Source of the DNA: Acidobacteriota bacterium
Lineage (GTDB): Bacteria; Acidobacteriota; Terriglobia; UBA7540
Reading direction: 5' to 3'
Length of the DNA stretch: 64,000 bases
Assembly (NCBI GenBank): GCA_004298155.1
Contig: SCRD01000019.1
Location: forward strand, 62,001 to 126,000
Positions 16,489 to 24,612 of the stretch are shown here, in pieces (within the stretch, counting starts at the first letter, position 1; every line of letters begins with the position of its first letter). The position numbers and the translations under genes were made by a program. Under the pieces are notes generated by a model. It saw only the letters and a program-made list of their open reading frames with translations, had not been told where the DNA came from and searched no databases.

Positions 16489-16956
16489 TCAGGCAGCCTG
16501 GTAAATGGAGCGCCGATGGTGGGCTCCCGAGGAATTGGACTCCTGTTCAGCCGCTTCCGGCTGGTACAGAACAGACTCGACCTTCAGCCTCCGGGTCCCG
16601 GCAGGCACTTTCCATTCGATGATGTCTCTTACTCTTGAACCCAGCAGGGCCGTCCCGATCGGAGCCAGGATGGAAATCCGGTTCCTGGAAAAATCGGCGT
16701 CTCGTGGAAACACCAGAGTATAGACCGTTATATCTCCGCTATCCAGGTCTCTGACTCGAACCTGAGAATTCATGGTGATGACGTCAGGCGGGATATCGGC
16801 GGCCGCAACGACTTCCGCGCGCTCCAGTTCCTGGCGCAGCGCGTCCAGATAGCGCTGGTCCCGTTTCCACACGTTGCTGACGTAATCAAACAAGTCTTCC
16901 AGCTTTGCCTTGTCGGATTCCGTAACGTAAATGGTACGCGTGTCTGTCTTCATCAT
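16489..16956 (-). CDS. rnk: GreA/GreB C-terminal-domain protein, Rnk-like RNA polymerase-binding factor
   Basis: A 155-residue protein with a short N-terminal helix pair (DKAKLEDLFDYV...) and a GreA/GreB-type FKBP-like C-terminal domain (SQVRVRDL ... VYTLVFPRDAD ... IGTALLG). This is the layout of Rnk, once called regulator of nucleoside diphosphate kinase, which binds RNA polymerase. The N-terminal coil is too short for the cleavage activity of GreA. ATG 16956 follows AGGAG by seven bases. It lies 86 bases behind the hpf-like gene on the same strand, so both may belong to one stress-related transcript. The last 20 residues are divergent. Confidence 0.8.
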   Translation of the reverse strand: MMKTDTRTIYVTESDKAKLEDLFDYVSNVWKRDQRYLDALRQELERAEVVAAADIPPDVITMNSQVRVRDLDSGDITVYTLVFPRDADFSRNRISILAPIGTALLGSRVRDIIEWKVPAGTRRLKVESVLYQPEAAEQESNSSGAHHRRSIYQAA

Positions 16957-17042
16957 CTTCTATCTCCTTATTTATCCAATTCATCCCACCTGGCCCCTTC
17001 ATCAGGCTGCCGGAGCTTTTTGGCCCGTTGCCCGCGCCGAAC

Positions 17043-17417
17043 TCAGGGTTGCATCTCGATAAGCCGGAGGCGGATGCCTTCAGGTTTCCTTATCGACATC
17101 CGCCCCCTCCTCGACTCGCGCGTCCGCCCCAGGCAGCGGGCGAGAGCGCGCTCCAGGCGCGCCGCCGCGCGGTCAATAGCCGCGTACAGGTCCGAGTCCA
17201 CAGCCTGCAACGAAACCGCCCGCGCGGGCAGGACGCCAGCCGTTATCTGGCAGCGCTTGTCAGCCCCTCCCCGCGGGCCGTTGAGGTCTGAGAGCCGGAC
17301 GGTTACGCGGCCCAGATCTCCAGCGAACTTCCGCAGCGCAAAGCCCAGGCGTCGTTCCGCGTAACGCTGCAAGGCATCCGACATTCTGAAACCCTGGCTG
17401 CGAATTTCCATGTTCAT
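17043..17417 (-). CDS. hpf: HPF/RaiA-family ribosome hibernation factor
   Basis: A 124-residue basic protein of the ribosome-associated inhibitor family, which binds the 30S decoding centre and silences ribosomes in stationary phase. It starts MNMEIRSQGFRMSDALQRYAE, matching the family pattern I-x-G-x-x-x-x-x-x-x-x-x-YAE, and has an Arg-rich second half. It lacks the C-terminal dimerisation domain of long HPF, so it is a short form. ATG 17417 has GGAGGAG upstream; longer frames to 17618 read through sequence without family resemblance. It is divergent from the NhaR-like regulator and upstream of rnk. Confidence 0.75.
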   Translation of the reverse strand: MNMEIRSQGFRMSDALQRYAERRLGFALRKFAGDLGRVTVRLSDLNGPRGGADKRCQITAGVLPARAVSLQAVDSDLYAAIDRAAARLERALARCLGRTRESRRGRMSIRKPEGIRLRLIEMQP

Positions 17418-17644
17418 AATCTCCTCCAAACGCTTTTCGGGGTGCCGCCTCCGCCCTCCGTCGCGGTTTCCGCCGCCATCTCCGATTTGCGGGAGGCGAG
17501 GAGGGGCCCGCCAGGACCGTGCTTCTGCATTTCCTGGCAGCGGGCCGGCGTGTATTCCCTTGGCTCGACCCGGCCGGCCCTTTCCGGCCCCTCCATTCCT
17601 ATGATTAACCAGGGCCATGAATTAGAAAAGTAGAAAGTTTCAAC

Positions 17645-17673
17645 GTGACACATCGGTTTTTACTAACTATAAT
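17645..17673 (+). promoter_or_regulatory. Promoter of the NhaR-like gene, predicting a leaderless mRNA
   Basis: GTGACA (17645-17650, 5/6 to the -35 consensus), a 17-base spacer and a perfect TATAAT (17668-17673). The start codon ATG is at 17680, six bases after the -10 box, so the transcript should begin at or next to the start codon. No Shine-Dalgarno sequence could fit. Confidence 0.65.
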
Positions 17674-17679
17674 GGGACC

Positions 17680-18582
17680 ATGGAATGGCTCAATTACCAT
17701 CACCTTCTTTACTTCTGGGTCGTGGCCCGCACTGGGAGCATCGTCAAGGCCTCAGAAGAACTCCTTCTGGCGCCGCCCACCATCAGCGCGCAGATCAGCC
17801 AGCTCGAAGAGAACCTCGGCGAAAAACTCTTTTCCCGCACCGGCCGGACACTTGTTCTCACCGAGGTGGGGAAAATTGTTTATGGTTATGCGCAGGAGAT
17901 TTTCTCGTTGGGCCGGGAGCTCACTGACACGTTGAAAGGCCGGCCTACGGGCCACCCGATCAAACTCCAGGTAGGGGTTGCGGACGTACTGCCCAAGGGC
18001 CTTGCTTATCGCCTCATTGAACCAGCCCTGCACCTGGCATCACCTGTTCAGGTGATCTGCCGGGAAGACCCTCCCGACCGCTTGCTGGCGCTGCTGGCAC
18101 TCCACGAAATCGACCTCATCCTGTCCGATGCGCCCTTCGGGGCGGGAATCAGCGTCCGCGCGTACAATCACCCGCTGGGCGAATGCGGGGCCGGCTTCTA
18201 TGCGATGCCCAAGCTCGCGGCAAGCTATAGACGGAAGTTCCCGAAGTCTTTGAACGGCGCTCCGTTCCTGCTTCCCACGGCAAGCGCCTCGATGAGGGTG
18301 AACCTCGACCAGTGGTTTGAAAGCAAGGATATTCGCCCGGCAGTAATGGGAGAATTTGAAGACTTCATGCTTCTAAGGGCCTTCGCGGAGGGAGGGCATG
18401 GCGTTTTCGCCGCGCCTCGAGTGCTCGACCGGGAAATGCGCCGCGTTGGATTCAGGTTGGTTGGCTATACAGAAGAAGTGCGGGCCCGCTTCTATGCCAT
18501 ATCCGTCGAACGAAGAATAAAGAACCCTGCAGTTGTGGCTATTTGCGAGGCCGCCCGTGAAGAGATGTTTGGATCACCATAA
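17680..18582 (+). CDS. nhaR: NhaR-type LysR-family transcriptional regulator
   Basis: A 300-residue LysR-type regulator closest to NhaR, the activator of Na+/H+ antiporter genes in enterobacteria. The N-terminal winged helix-turn-helix begins LNYHHLLYFWVV and contains TGSIVKASEELLLAPPTISAQ, matching NhaR. The effector domain starts near residue 90 with the NhaR-like LQVGVADVLPKGL and later shows LILSDAPFG and LGECGAGFYA. No antiporter gene is adjacent, so the target could be the divergent hpf-rnk unit. The start sits six bases behind a consensus -10 box, which implies leaderless translation. Confidence 0.85.
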   Translation: MEWLNYHHLLYFWVVARTGSIVKASEELLLAPPTISAQISQLEENLGEKLFSRTGRTLVLTEVGKIVYGYAQEIFSLGRELTDTLKGRPTGHPIKLQVGVADVLPKGLAYRLIEPALHLASPVQVICREDPPDRLLALLALHEIDLILSDAPFGAGISVRAYNHPLGECGAGFYAMPKLAASYRRKFPKSLNGAPFLLPTASASMRVNLDQWFESKDIRPAVMGEFEDFMLLRAFAEGGHGVFAAPRVLDREMRRVGFRLVGYTEEVRARFYAISVERRIKNPAVVAICEAAREEMFGSP

Positions 18583-19335
18583 CTTTGCCGGGTCAGGGGC
18601 AGGTAGCGTAGGCATTCATCCCCGATCGATGCGATCAGTGAAGGCGAGCGGAGTTAGAATGGGGCGGGACCGGAACCGCGCCGCCACTGCCGCCCTCCGT
18701 GGTCAAAACAACCCGCCGGATATGAAGCCCGTAAGGGCCGGTCCCCTTCGCAAAACCTAAGGCGGCTAAGGTGATTAACCGCGTCACGCGCGGGTCGCCG
18801 TTTTAAGGCTGTCAAGGGGCCAAGAGCCGGCGCCAAAGGCCAGGGAGGGCAGGCGCAATGGGAGTTTCGTGTATCGAGTTTGCCGACGGCCGATGATGAC
18901 GAGGCACATTTACGAATAGGTGGGCAATCCATTTCAACATTGCGGCAAATGGCCCAAAGGGTCCTGCCGCCATCAAAAATTCCACCTGGGCGGAAATTTG
19001 TTCTTCCCCGGAAGTCCGCCTGACGGAGCGCCGGCCCTTAACCCCTAAAACTTTGAACAACTTGCGGCTGCAGAGAACGGAACTGAATTTGCTCTGACAA
19101 TCAGCGTAGGGGCGATTTAAGTTCCAGGCCTGATCCAACCGCAATGGAAAAGAGATTTCGCCCCGAGGAACGCTGACCGGGAACTACGCCGGTTGCGCGC
19201 ACGCGAGTAGAGGCTAATATTGTAGCGTAGCGCAAGCCGGTTGATGCCGCATGGCGAAATGGATTTCTGCGCGAGGCAATTGCCATGGCCCCAAGGCGAA
19301 TCGAAGCTATCCTTGCGATCAGGAGCAGGTCATCG
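18583..19335. other. Long intergenic region, no feature recognised
   Basis: About 750 bases after the regulator gene. Short frames are present on both strands, for example 92 codons at 18654-18932 on the minus strand, but none has a convincing start, composition or family resemblance. I see no RNA gene signature. Confidence 0.4.
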
Positions 19336-20271
19336 ATGACGCGGAATTATGCAGTGCGGCTTATCGTGGAGGGGACCGGACAAGCGGTATGCTTCGTTGC
19401 GATCCTCAGCCTGCTGTTCAGCGCCCCAGGGTCATCGTTGTCCGCTGCCTCGAAGGACGGCCAACCGACAGGCGGGGACGCCCGTGAGCTTGTCAAGCAA
19501 GTTACCGCCAATGAGGGCCGTGCCCGCCGGGACCCCAGGAACTATTACAAGTTTGTTCAGAAAGAGGTAACTCCTGAAGGGTCCGAAACCACAGTCCAGA
19601 TAGAAACTCCGCAGGGCGAAGTCGGCAAGCTGGTTTCCATTAACAACAAGCCGCCTTCACAATCAAAGTGTCGGACTGATGCCAATTCCTTGAAGCGCCT
19701 AGTGACGGACTCGAATACTCAGCATCGCCGGTTGAGGGAGCAAAAGGAACAAACGGACCGGATCGAGAAACTGATGGCGGCAGTCCCAGATGCTTTTGTC
19801 TTCGAAAATCACGGACAACAGCAAGGCACCGGATGGATTGAAATTAAGTTTTATCCCAACCCGCAATTTCAACCACAGTCGCGTGAATCCTACTTGCTCA
19901 AAGGGATGCGCGGCACACTTTGGGTGGACCCCGAAAGCCGTCGGCTGGCCAAAATCGACGGCGCCCTCTTTAAAGACGTAAAGTTCGGGTGGGGATTCCT
20001 GGCAAGCCTCTACCAGGGTGGCCATTTTGAGATGGAACAATCAAAGGTCCCGGGTGGAAGCTGGAAGCAGACACTCCTCCAGGTAGACCTTGATGGCAGC
20101 AAATTGGTGTTTGGGCAACTCCACGTGCATTTCAAGGACTTGTCTCAATCCTTTGTCAGACTCCCGGATACTCCCACTCTGGCCGAAGCGGTTAGCATGC
20201 TCGAGCAAGGCCCGCCAGCGTGCCACGAAAGCCATGGCAACGGGACCACGACCCAGGCACAGCTCCCTTAA
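19336..20271 (+). CDS. Exported hypothetical protein
   Basis: A 311-residue protein with a hydrophobic signal peptide (about 1-36: ...CFVAILSLLFSAPGSSLSAAS). The mature part begins with a helical region rich in charged residues (NEGRARRDPRNYYKF). It ends in a beta-rich part with the motif LWVDPESRRLAKIDGALFKDVKFGWGF split over strands, reminiscent of outer-membrane lipoprotein-sorting or LolA-like folds. I do not recognise a named family. ATG 19336 has AGGAG ten bases upstream and gives the better signal peptide than ATG 19285. The gene is flanked by long gaps and appears to stand alone. Confidence 0.75.
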   Translation: MTRNYAVRLIVEGTGQAVCFVAILSLLFSAPGSSLSAASKDGQPTGGDARELVKQVTANEGRARRDPRNYYKFVQKEVTPEGSETTVQIETPQGEVGKLVSINNKPPSQSKCRTDANSLKRLVTDSNTQHRRLREQKEQTDRIEKLMAAVPDAFVFENHGQQQGTGWIEIKFYPNPQFQPQSRESYLLKGMRGTLWVDPESRRLAKIDGALFKDVKFGWGFLASLYQGGHFEMEQSKVPGGSWKQTLLQVDLDGSKLVFGQLHVHFKDLSQSFVRLPDTPTLAEAVSMLEQGPPACHESHGNGTTTQAQLP

Positions 20272-20673
20272 ACACTCGCCTTTGAAGAGATTCCGGGTAA
20301 CCAGCTTCTGCTCTGTTTCATTGGCCAGCCACTTCCACTATCGGGAGCGGATTGGAGGGCGTTGAACACGCGGCCGCCCTGAAAATCGTAATCCACTGCT
20401 GCTCTCAGCGGTTCCGCAGTTCGCCTAAGAATCCTTTGTAACGGCAGGAAACTCTCGCCACGCGGAATGGCTGGCGTTACAATGCGTCCGTGGCTTATGC
20501 GTTCCACTGTTATGAATGTATGCGCGAGGCCGCACACATCGCCAAGACCGCGACGTGTGCGCCACCCATGGAACTGCCGCTTTTGTTTTCGACGGCGATA
20601 GCTGGCGCTACTGCACCGCATGGCCGCGCGCTACCAGCTACCAGCTTGCGCGGTAGCAAACCGGAGGGGTGAG
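20272..20673. other. Intergenic region
   Basis: About 400 bases between the exported hypothetical protein and the amidohydrolase. It holds no gene with protein-like character. A short inverted pattern (GCGCTACCAGC / GCTTGCGCGGTAGC) lies just before the amidohydrolase start at about 20628-20655. Confidence 0.4.
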
Positions 20674-21804
20674 ATGAGATTGTGGAAACTGAAGTTGACT
20701 TTGCCGGTACTGGCCCTGGCGGTGCTAGCCGTGGCGCTGGTGAATGCCTCCTGCCATAACGGCGGTACGCAGCAGGAAGCCAGAACCGCAAGCGCGCCGG
20801 CCGGCGATCTTGCAGACTTTGCAGCCGTGGCGCCCATCGACGTGCACGTACACGTTTACAAAGATGATCCGTCATTCGCCGCCATGGTCAAGCGTCTCAA
20901 CCTGCGCCTGCTGAACATCTGCGTGATCGATGACCGCGATCCTTTCTTCAAAAGCCTCGAACCGCAGCGCAGCGACGAACTGAAAGTCCGCAGCGCCACC
21001 GACGGCCGCGCCGCTTTCTGCACGACCTTCAGCCCTTACGGGTTTGAGGAGCCGGACTTCAAGGAAAAGGCAGTCAGCCAGTTGAACGGCGACTTTTCGA
21101 ACGGCGCCGTAGCCGTGAAGATCTACAAGGTGATGGGCATGGAGATGAAGAACAAGGCCGGGAAGTGGGTGATGCCCGATGATCCGGCCTTTGAGCCCGT
21201 CTATCAGGACATCGCTGCGCACGGCCGCACCGTGGTGGCGCATATTGCCGAGCCTGATTCCTGCTGGCAGGCGCCCAATCCCGCAAGCCCTGACTACAGC
21301 TATTATAAGGAGCATCCGCAGGAATACGCCTACCTGCATCCCGGCTGGCCCTCGAAGGCCGCCATCCTGGCGGCTCGCGACCACTTGCTGGCGGAAAATC
21401 CCAAGCTGCGCGTAGTGGGTGCGCACCTGGGCAGCATGGAGGCCGACGTTGACCAGATCGCCCAGCGCTTTGACCGCTATCCGAACTTTGCCGTCGATAC
21501 GGCGGCGCGCGTGCAATACCTGATGATGCAGCCGCGCGAAAAGGTGAGAGCGTTCCTCATAAAATACCAGGACAGGGTGGTCTACGGCACCGATCTTGAA
21601 CTGATGCCCGGCGCAAACACAACGGCGGCCCTCGAGGAGTGGCAGCAGCGCTACAGCCGGGACTGGAAATACTTTGCCACTGACGAATGGGTGGATTATC
21701 AGGGCAAGAAGTACGAGGGATTGAAACTGCCTGGGCCCGTGCTGCGCAAGATTTTCCACGACAACGCTGTCCATTGGTTTCCCGGCATCGTGCCCGGCAA
21801 GTAA
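20674..21804 (+). CDS. Amidohydrolase-family protein, probable lipoprotein
   Basis: A 376-residue TIM-barrel metal hydrolase of the amidohydrolase-2 type. The N terminus is a signal sequence with a possible lipobox ending ASC (Cys near residue 25); the -3 position is Asn, so lipidation is uncertain. Metal-site elements appear in order: DVHVHVY (HxH), AVKIYK, VVAHIAEP, VVGAHLG and YGTDLEL, fitting the superfamily's His-His-Lys-His-His-Asp set. The substrate is unknown; carboxylic or lactone substrates are common for the subgroup. ATG 20674 follows GGAGGGG. The next gene, a YncE-like propeller, is on the same strand 174 bases downstream. Confidence 0.85.
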   Translation: MRLWKLKLTLPVLALAVLAVALVNASCHNGGTQQEARTASAPAGDLADFAAVAPIDVHVHVYKDDPSFAAMVKRLNLRLLNICVIDDRDPFFKSLEPQRSDELKVRSATDGRAAFCTTFSPYGFEEPDFKEKAVSQLNGDFSNGAVAVKIYKVMGMEMKNKAGKWVMPDDPAFEPVYQDIAAHGRTVVAHIAEPDSCWQAPNPASPDYSYYKEHPQEYAYLHPGWPSKAAILAARDHLLAENPKLRVVGAHLGSMEADVDQIAQRFDRYPNFAVDTAARVQYLMMQPREKVRAFLIKYQDRVVYGTDLELMPGANTTAALEEWQQRYSRDWKYFATDEWVDYQGKKYEGLKLPGPVLRKIFHDNAVHWFPGIVPGK

Positions 21805-21978
21805 GGCACGCAAGGCAAAGGATATGTAACAGAGCGTGCCGCGTCGGCGCCCGCCTCTGCCAGAAGGACCATCAAGGCAACATGCTTTGCGGTGGTGAGG
21901 GTGGTTTGCACTTTATAGAATCTGACATATTCTGGAGACCTGAATTTTATTGGAGGATGGCAAAACAGGAGGAGAATT

Positions 21979-22992
21979 ATGAAGAAGCTTGCCGCACTAT
22001 TGATCTTACTTGTGTTTGTGACAGGGACCACGGCCGTGGCGCGTGCGGCGGCTCCCTTGAAGCTCGTGGCAAAATACGAAATGCCTGCTGCAGTGAAAGG
22101 ACGATTTGATCATCTTGCCGCCGACGTTCCGAATAACCGCCTTCTTGTCACGGCAGAGACCGCCCATGAAGTTCTGGTGTTCAACCTTCGCACCGGCAAA
22201 TATCTTCGGGCCATCACGGGCATCGAAATTCCTCACGCCATTTTTTTCCGCGACGATCTCAACCGGATTTACGTTACGGACGGCGGAGCGGGCGAACTCA
22301 GAATCTACAACGGAAAAACTTACCAGCAGATCGGAGCCGTCAAGCTCAAGGTGGACTCGGATTCCATCGGTTATGATCCCGCGTCCCACGACCTTTACAT
22401 TGTCAACGGCGGGGGAGACGCTCACGAACCTTTCTCCATGGTGAGCGTCGTTAACACGACAACGGACAAGAAAGTTGCCGACATCAGGATTGACGGAGAC
22501 ACGCTGGAAGCCATGGCGCTGAACGATGCAGGCCCTTTGCTTTACGTCAACAATCCCTCGAAGGGTCTGGTGGACGTGGTCAACCGCCGGACGCATTCCG
22601 TGGTCGAGACCTGGCCGGTCACGATGGGCAAGCGAAACGTTGCGATGGCTCTTGACCAGGCTACGCACCGCCTGTTCGTTGCCTGCCGCAGCGGAGTGAT
22701 TGTGGTCCTCGACAGCGAAACCGGAAAAGAACTGCAAACGCTCCCTATCGGGACGGGCGTGGATGATTTGATCTTTGATCCGGCGTCCAAGCGGATTTAT
22801 GCCGCGTGCGGCAGCGGCGCCATCGCCGTCTATGGGGAAGATGGACCCGATCATTACACACATCTTGGGGATGTGGCTTCAGCGCAAGGCGGGAAAAACG
22901 AAGTCCTCGTGCCTCAAATGAATCGCCTGTTTATCACCGTTCCACCCAACGGGACCACCCCGGGAGAAGTTTACGTCTACCAGGTGCAATAA
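21979..22992 (+). CDS. Exported YncE-like beta-propeller protein
   Basis: A 337-residue periplasmic protein with a signal peptide (about 1-25, ending ARAAAP) followed by six to seven blades of the YVTN/YncE type, with repeats such as NNRLLVTAE, LNRIYVTDG, SHDLYIVNG, THRLFVACR and SKRIYAACG. Members act as binding scaffolds; no catalytic residues are evident. AGGAGGAGAATT precedes the ATG, a strong ribosome-binding site. It precedes a small exported Cache-like gene on the same strand by 79 bases, so the two may be co-transcribed. Confidence 0.85.
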   Translation: MKKLAALLILLVFVTGTTAVARAAAPLKLVAKYEMPAAVKGRFDHLAADVPNNRLLVTAETAHEVLVFNLRTGKYLRAITGIEIPHAIFFRDDLNRIYVTDGGAGELRIYNGKTYQQIGAVKLKVDSDSIGYDPASHDLYIVNGGGDAHEPFSMVSVVNTTTDKKVADIRIDGDTLEAMALNDAGPLLYVNNPSKGLVDVVNRRTHSVVETWPVTMGKRNVAMALDQATHRLFVACRSGVIVVLDSETGKELQTLPIGTGVDDLIFDPASKRIYAACGSGAIAVYGEDGPDHYTHLGDVASAQGGKNEVLVPQMNRLFITVPPNGTTPGEVYVYQVQ

Positions 22993-23071
22993 AGCAGCAG
23001 AGCCGGGAGGTTGCAATGTTTGCCGCTATTCAACGAGAAGCAATCTCGCAAACTCTGACAAGGAGAAAACG

Positions 23072-23551
23072 ATGAGGAAACTTAAAATCTATAGCCTGGG
23101 ACTCGGATTGCTGGTCTGTGCGGCGCTCACGGGACTGCCTCTGAACGCCCAATCGAAAAAGAACCAGGCGCAGAAGCTGGTTGAAAAAACCATCCGCATC
23201 CATCGGGAAGTGACCGGACTGGAACTCTCCGCAGCCCCCGCAGGGCAGAAGAACTGCATCACCATCGCCGCGACAGAAGCGGGCGACCTGGGACAAGCAT
23301 GCGACGAAGATGAGCACGCCGCTCTCAAGACTCTGAAGCCTTACGTCGAGCACGAGGCCGATGGTTACGACGTTACCGCGCCTCTGCGCGACGCGAATGG
23401 AAAATTGGTCGGGGTCATGGGAATCGACTTCAAACCCGAAGCCGGACAGACCGATACCGAAATCCTGGGGCTCACGGCCACCCTTCTTCAAGAAATGGAA
23501 CGGCAGATTCCGTCGAAGGAATTTCTGTTTCAAGCTGCTTCAACTCAATAG
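23072..23551 (+). CDS. Small exported protein, Cache-like sensor fold
   Basis: A 159-residue protein with a signal peptide (about 1-27, ending LNAQS). The remainder reads like a stand-alone Cache/PAS-type ligand-binding domain: the strand pattern YDVTAPLRDANGKLVGVMGI resembles the terminal strands of Cache sensors. There is no transmembrane helix or signalling domain after it, so it may be a periplasmic binding protein. Cys72 and Cys86 could form a disulfide. AAGGAG precedes the start. No specific family name can be given. Confidence 0.7.
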   Translation: MRKLKIYSLGLGLLVCAALTGLPLNAQSKKNQAQKLVEKTIRIHREVTGLELSAAPAGQKNCITIAATEAGDLGQACDEDEHAALKTLKPYVEHEADGYDVTAPLRDANGKLVGVMGIDFKPEAGQTDTEILGLTATLLQEMERQIPSKEFLFQAASTQ

Positions 23552-23688
23552 CCCGAAGCGGCATCGTGGGTGAAGCATCGATCGCGCGGCTTGCGGTCTG
23601 TGCGACGGGAGTCGGCTTGTGAGGGAATCGCCCCACACCGGCTGAGACTGAAGATAGGAAGTCTGGAGTCGAGTATAAACTTGTAGCC

Positions 23689-23844
23689 ATGGAAAAAATT
23701 CAAATCAACCAGCAGGGATTTATGGGCATGGTCTGGGTCGCCGCCTGGCTGTTTACCATCGGCTTCCTACACCTGGCGTTCTGGAAAGGCGTTTTTGCGG
23801 TTGTGCTTTGGCCCTACTATCTGGGCCTGGCTTTCGGCAAGTGA
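23689..23844 (+). CDS. Small membrane protein (51 residues)
   Basis: A 51-residue frame from ATG 23689 to TGA 23842-23844, too short for usual gene callers. About residues 12-47 are strongly hydrophobic and rich in Trp and aromatic residues (MVWVAAWLFTIGFLHLAFW, then VFAVVLWPYYLG), enough for two membrane spans with a short turn at WKG. There is no clear ribosome-binding site. The 3' end overlaps the convergent tag gene by 28 bases. The composition is far from random, which is the main support. Confidence 0.55.
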   Translation: MEKIQINQQGFMGMVWVAAWLFTIGFLHLAFWKGVFAVVLWPYYLGLAFGK

Positions 23845-24410
23845 TCCTGGCGCGCGCGAAGGCAGGAATCGAGGTGGTCGTTCACCATCCCGACGGCTTG
23901 CATGAAGGCGTAGCAGACTGTTGTACCCACAAATTTGAAACCACGCTTCTTCAGGTCGCGGCTCAAAGCGTCGGATTCGGGGGTGTGGGCAGGAACGTCA
24001 CGCATCGTCCGGCGGCGCCTCCGAATGGGCGAACCGCCCACGAATTGCCAGAGGTAACGATCGAAGCTTCCAAACTCGTCGCGCACTTTGAGAAAGGCTT
24101 TTGCGTTCCCGATGGCTGCGAGGACCTTCAGGCGGTTGCGCACGATGCCGTCGTCAGCCATGAGCCGCATAAAATCTTTCTCGTCAAAGCGGGCGATCTT
24201 TTCGGCGTTCCAGCCAACGAATGCGCTCCGGTAATTTTCCCTCTTGCGCAAAATGGTGATCCAGCTCAATCCTGCTTGCGCGCCTTCGAGGACGAGCATT
24301 TCAAAGAGGTGGCGATCGTCATGCGAGGGCACTCCCCATTCGTTGTCGTGATAGGCAATGTAAAGCGGGTCGTCTCCGGCCCAGAGGCAGCGTTTTAGGG
24401 TTCGAGCCAT
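23817..24410 (-). CDS. tag: DNA-3-methyladenine glycosylase I
   Basis: A 197-residue base-excision repair enzyme that removes 3-methyladenine from alkylated DNA. It begins MARTLKRCLWAGDDPLYIAYHDNEWG. The zinc ligands of the Tag family are visible as the Cys in RCLWA, the His in YHDNEWG, and the His and Cys in NDHLDSC near the C terminus. The catalytic Glu is in LEGAQAGLSW. The length is normal for the family. It is convergent with a tiny membrane-protein gene and separated from the upstream GNAT gene by a hairpin-rich gap. Confidence 0.95.
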   Translation of the reverse strand: MARTLKRCLWAGDDPLYIAYHDNEWGVPSHDDRHLFEMLVLEGAQAGLSWITILRKRENYRSAFVGWNAEKIARFDEKDFMRLMADDGIVRNRLKVLAAIGNAKAFLKVRDEFGSFDRYLWQFVGGSPIRRRRRTMRDVPAHTPESDALSRDLKKRGFKFVGTTVCYAFMQAVGMVNDHLDSCLRARQDHLPKARPR

Positions 24411-24448
24411 AGCCTTCTATTTTCCGCGCGTTGCTGAAAACATCTAGC

Positions 24449-24556
24449 GGCGGCTTTATGCCGCCACCCGTGACCGAAAATGATGGGACTTTTGGCGAGA
24501 TAATCTCGCAGTTACAGTCCACCAGACCAGTTTTTCAACAGCCTTTCAGTTGAAAA
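24449..24556. repeat. Cluster of three hairpins between tag and the GNAT gene
   Basis: Three inverted repeats in about 110 bases: GGCGGC-TTTAT-GCCGCC (24449-24465), GCGAGAT-A-ATCTCGC (24495-24509) and TTTTCAAC-(9)-GTTGAAAA (24532-24556). The first resembles element B near the transposase. The last could end minus-strand transcripts of the GNAT gene, although no T-run follows. Confidence 0.5.
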
Positions 24557-24612
24557 CGGCCTGATGCTGAAGTCGCCGGTCCGCAGTGGGCAACGGAACT
24601 CTATCTTCAGGT

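Noticed and set aside
18654-18932. Minus-strand frame of 92 codons in the long gap after the NhaR-like gene
   Set aside because: No ribosome-binding site, high Arg/Pro/Cys content typical of noncoding GC-rich DNA, and no recognised family.
20872-21813. Minus-strand frame of 313 codons opposite the amidohydrolase, and similar long antisense frames at 22006-22863, 5351-6100 and 35715-36407
   Set aside because: All are shadows of genes with recognised motifs on the other strand.
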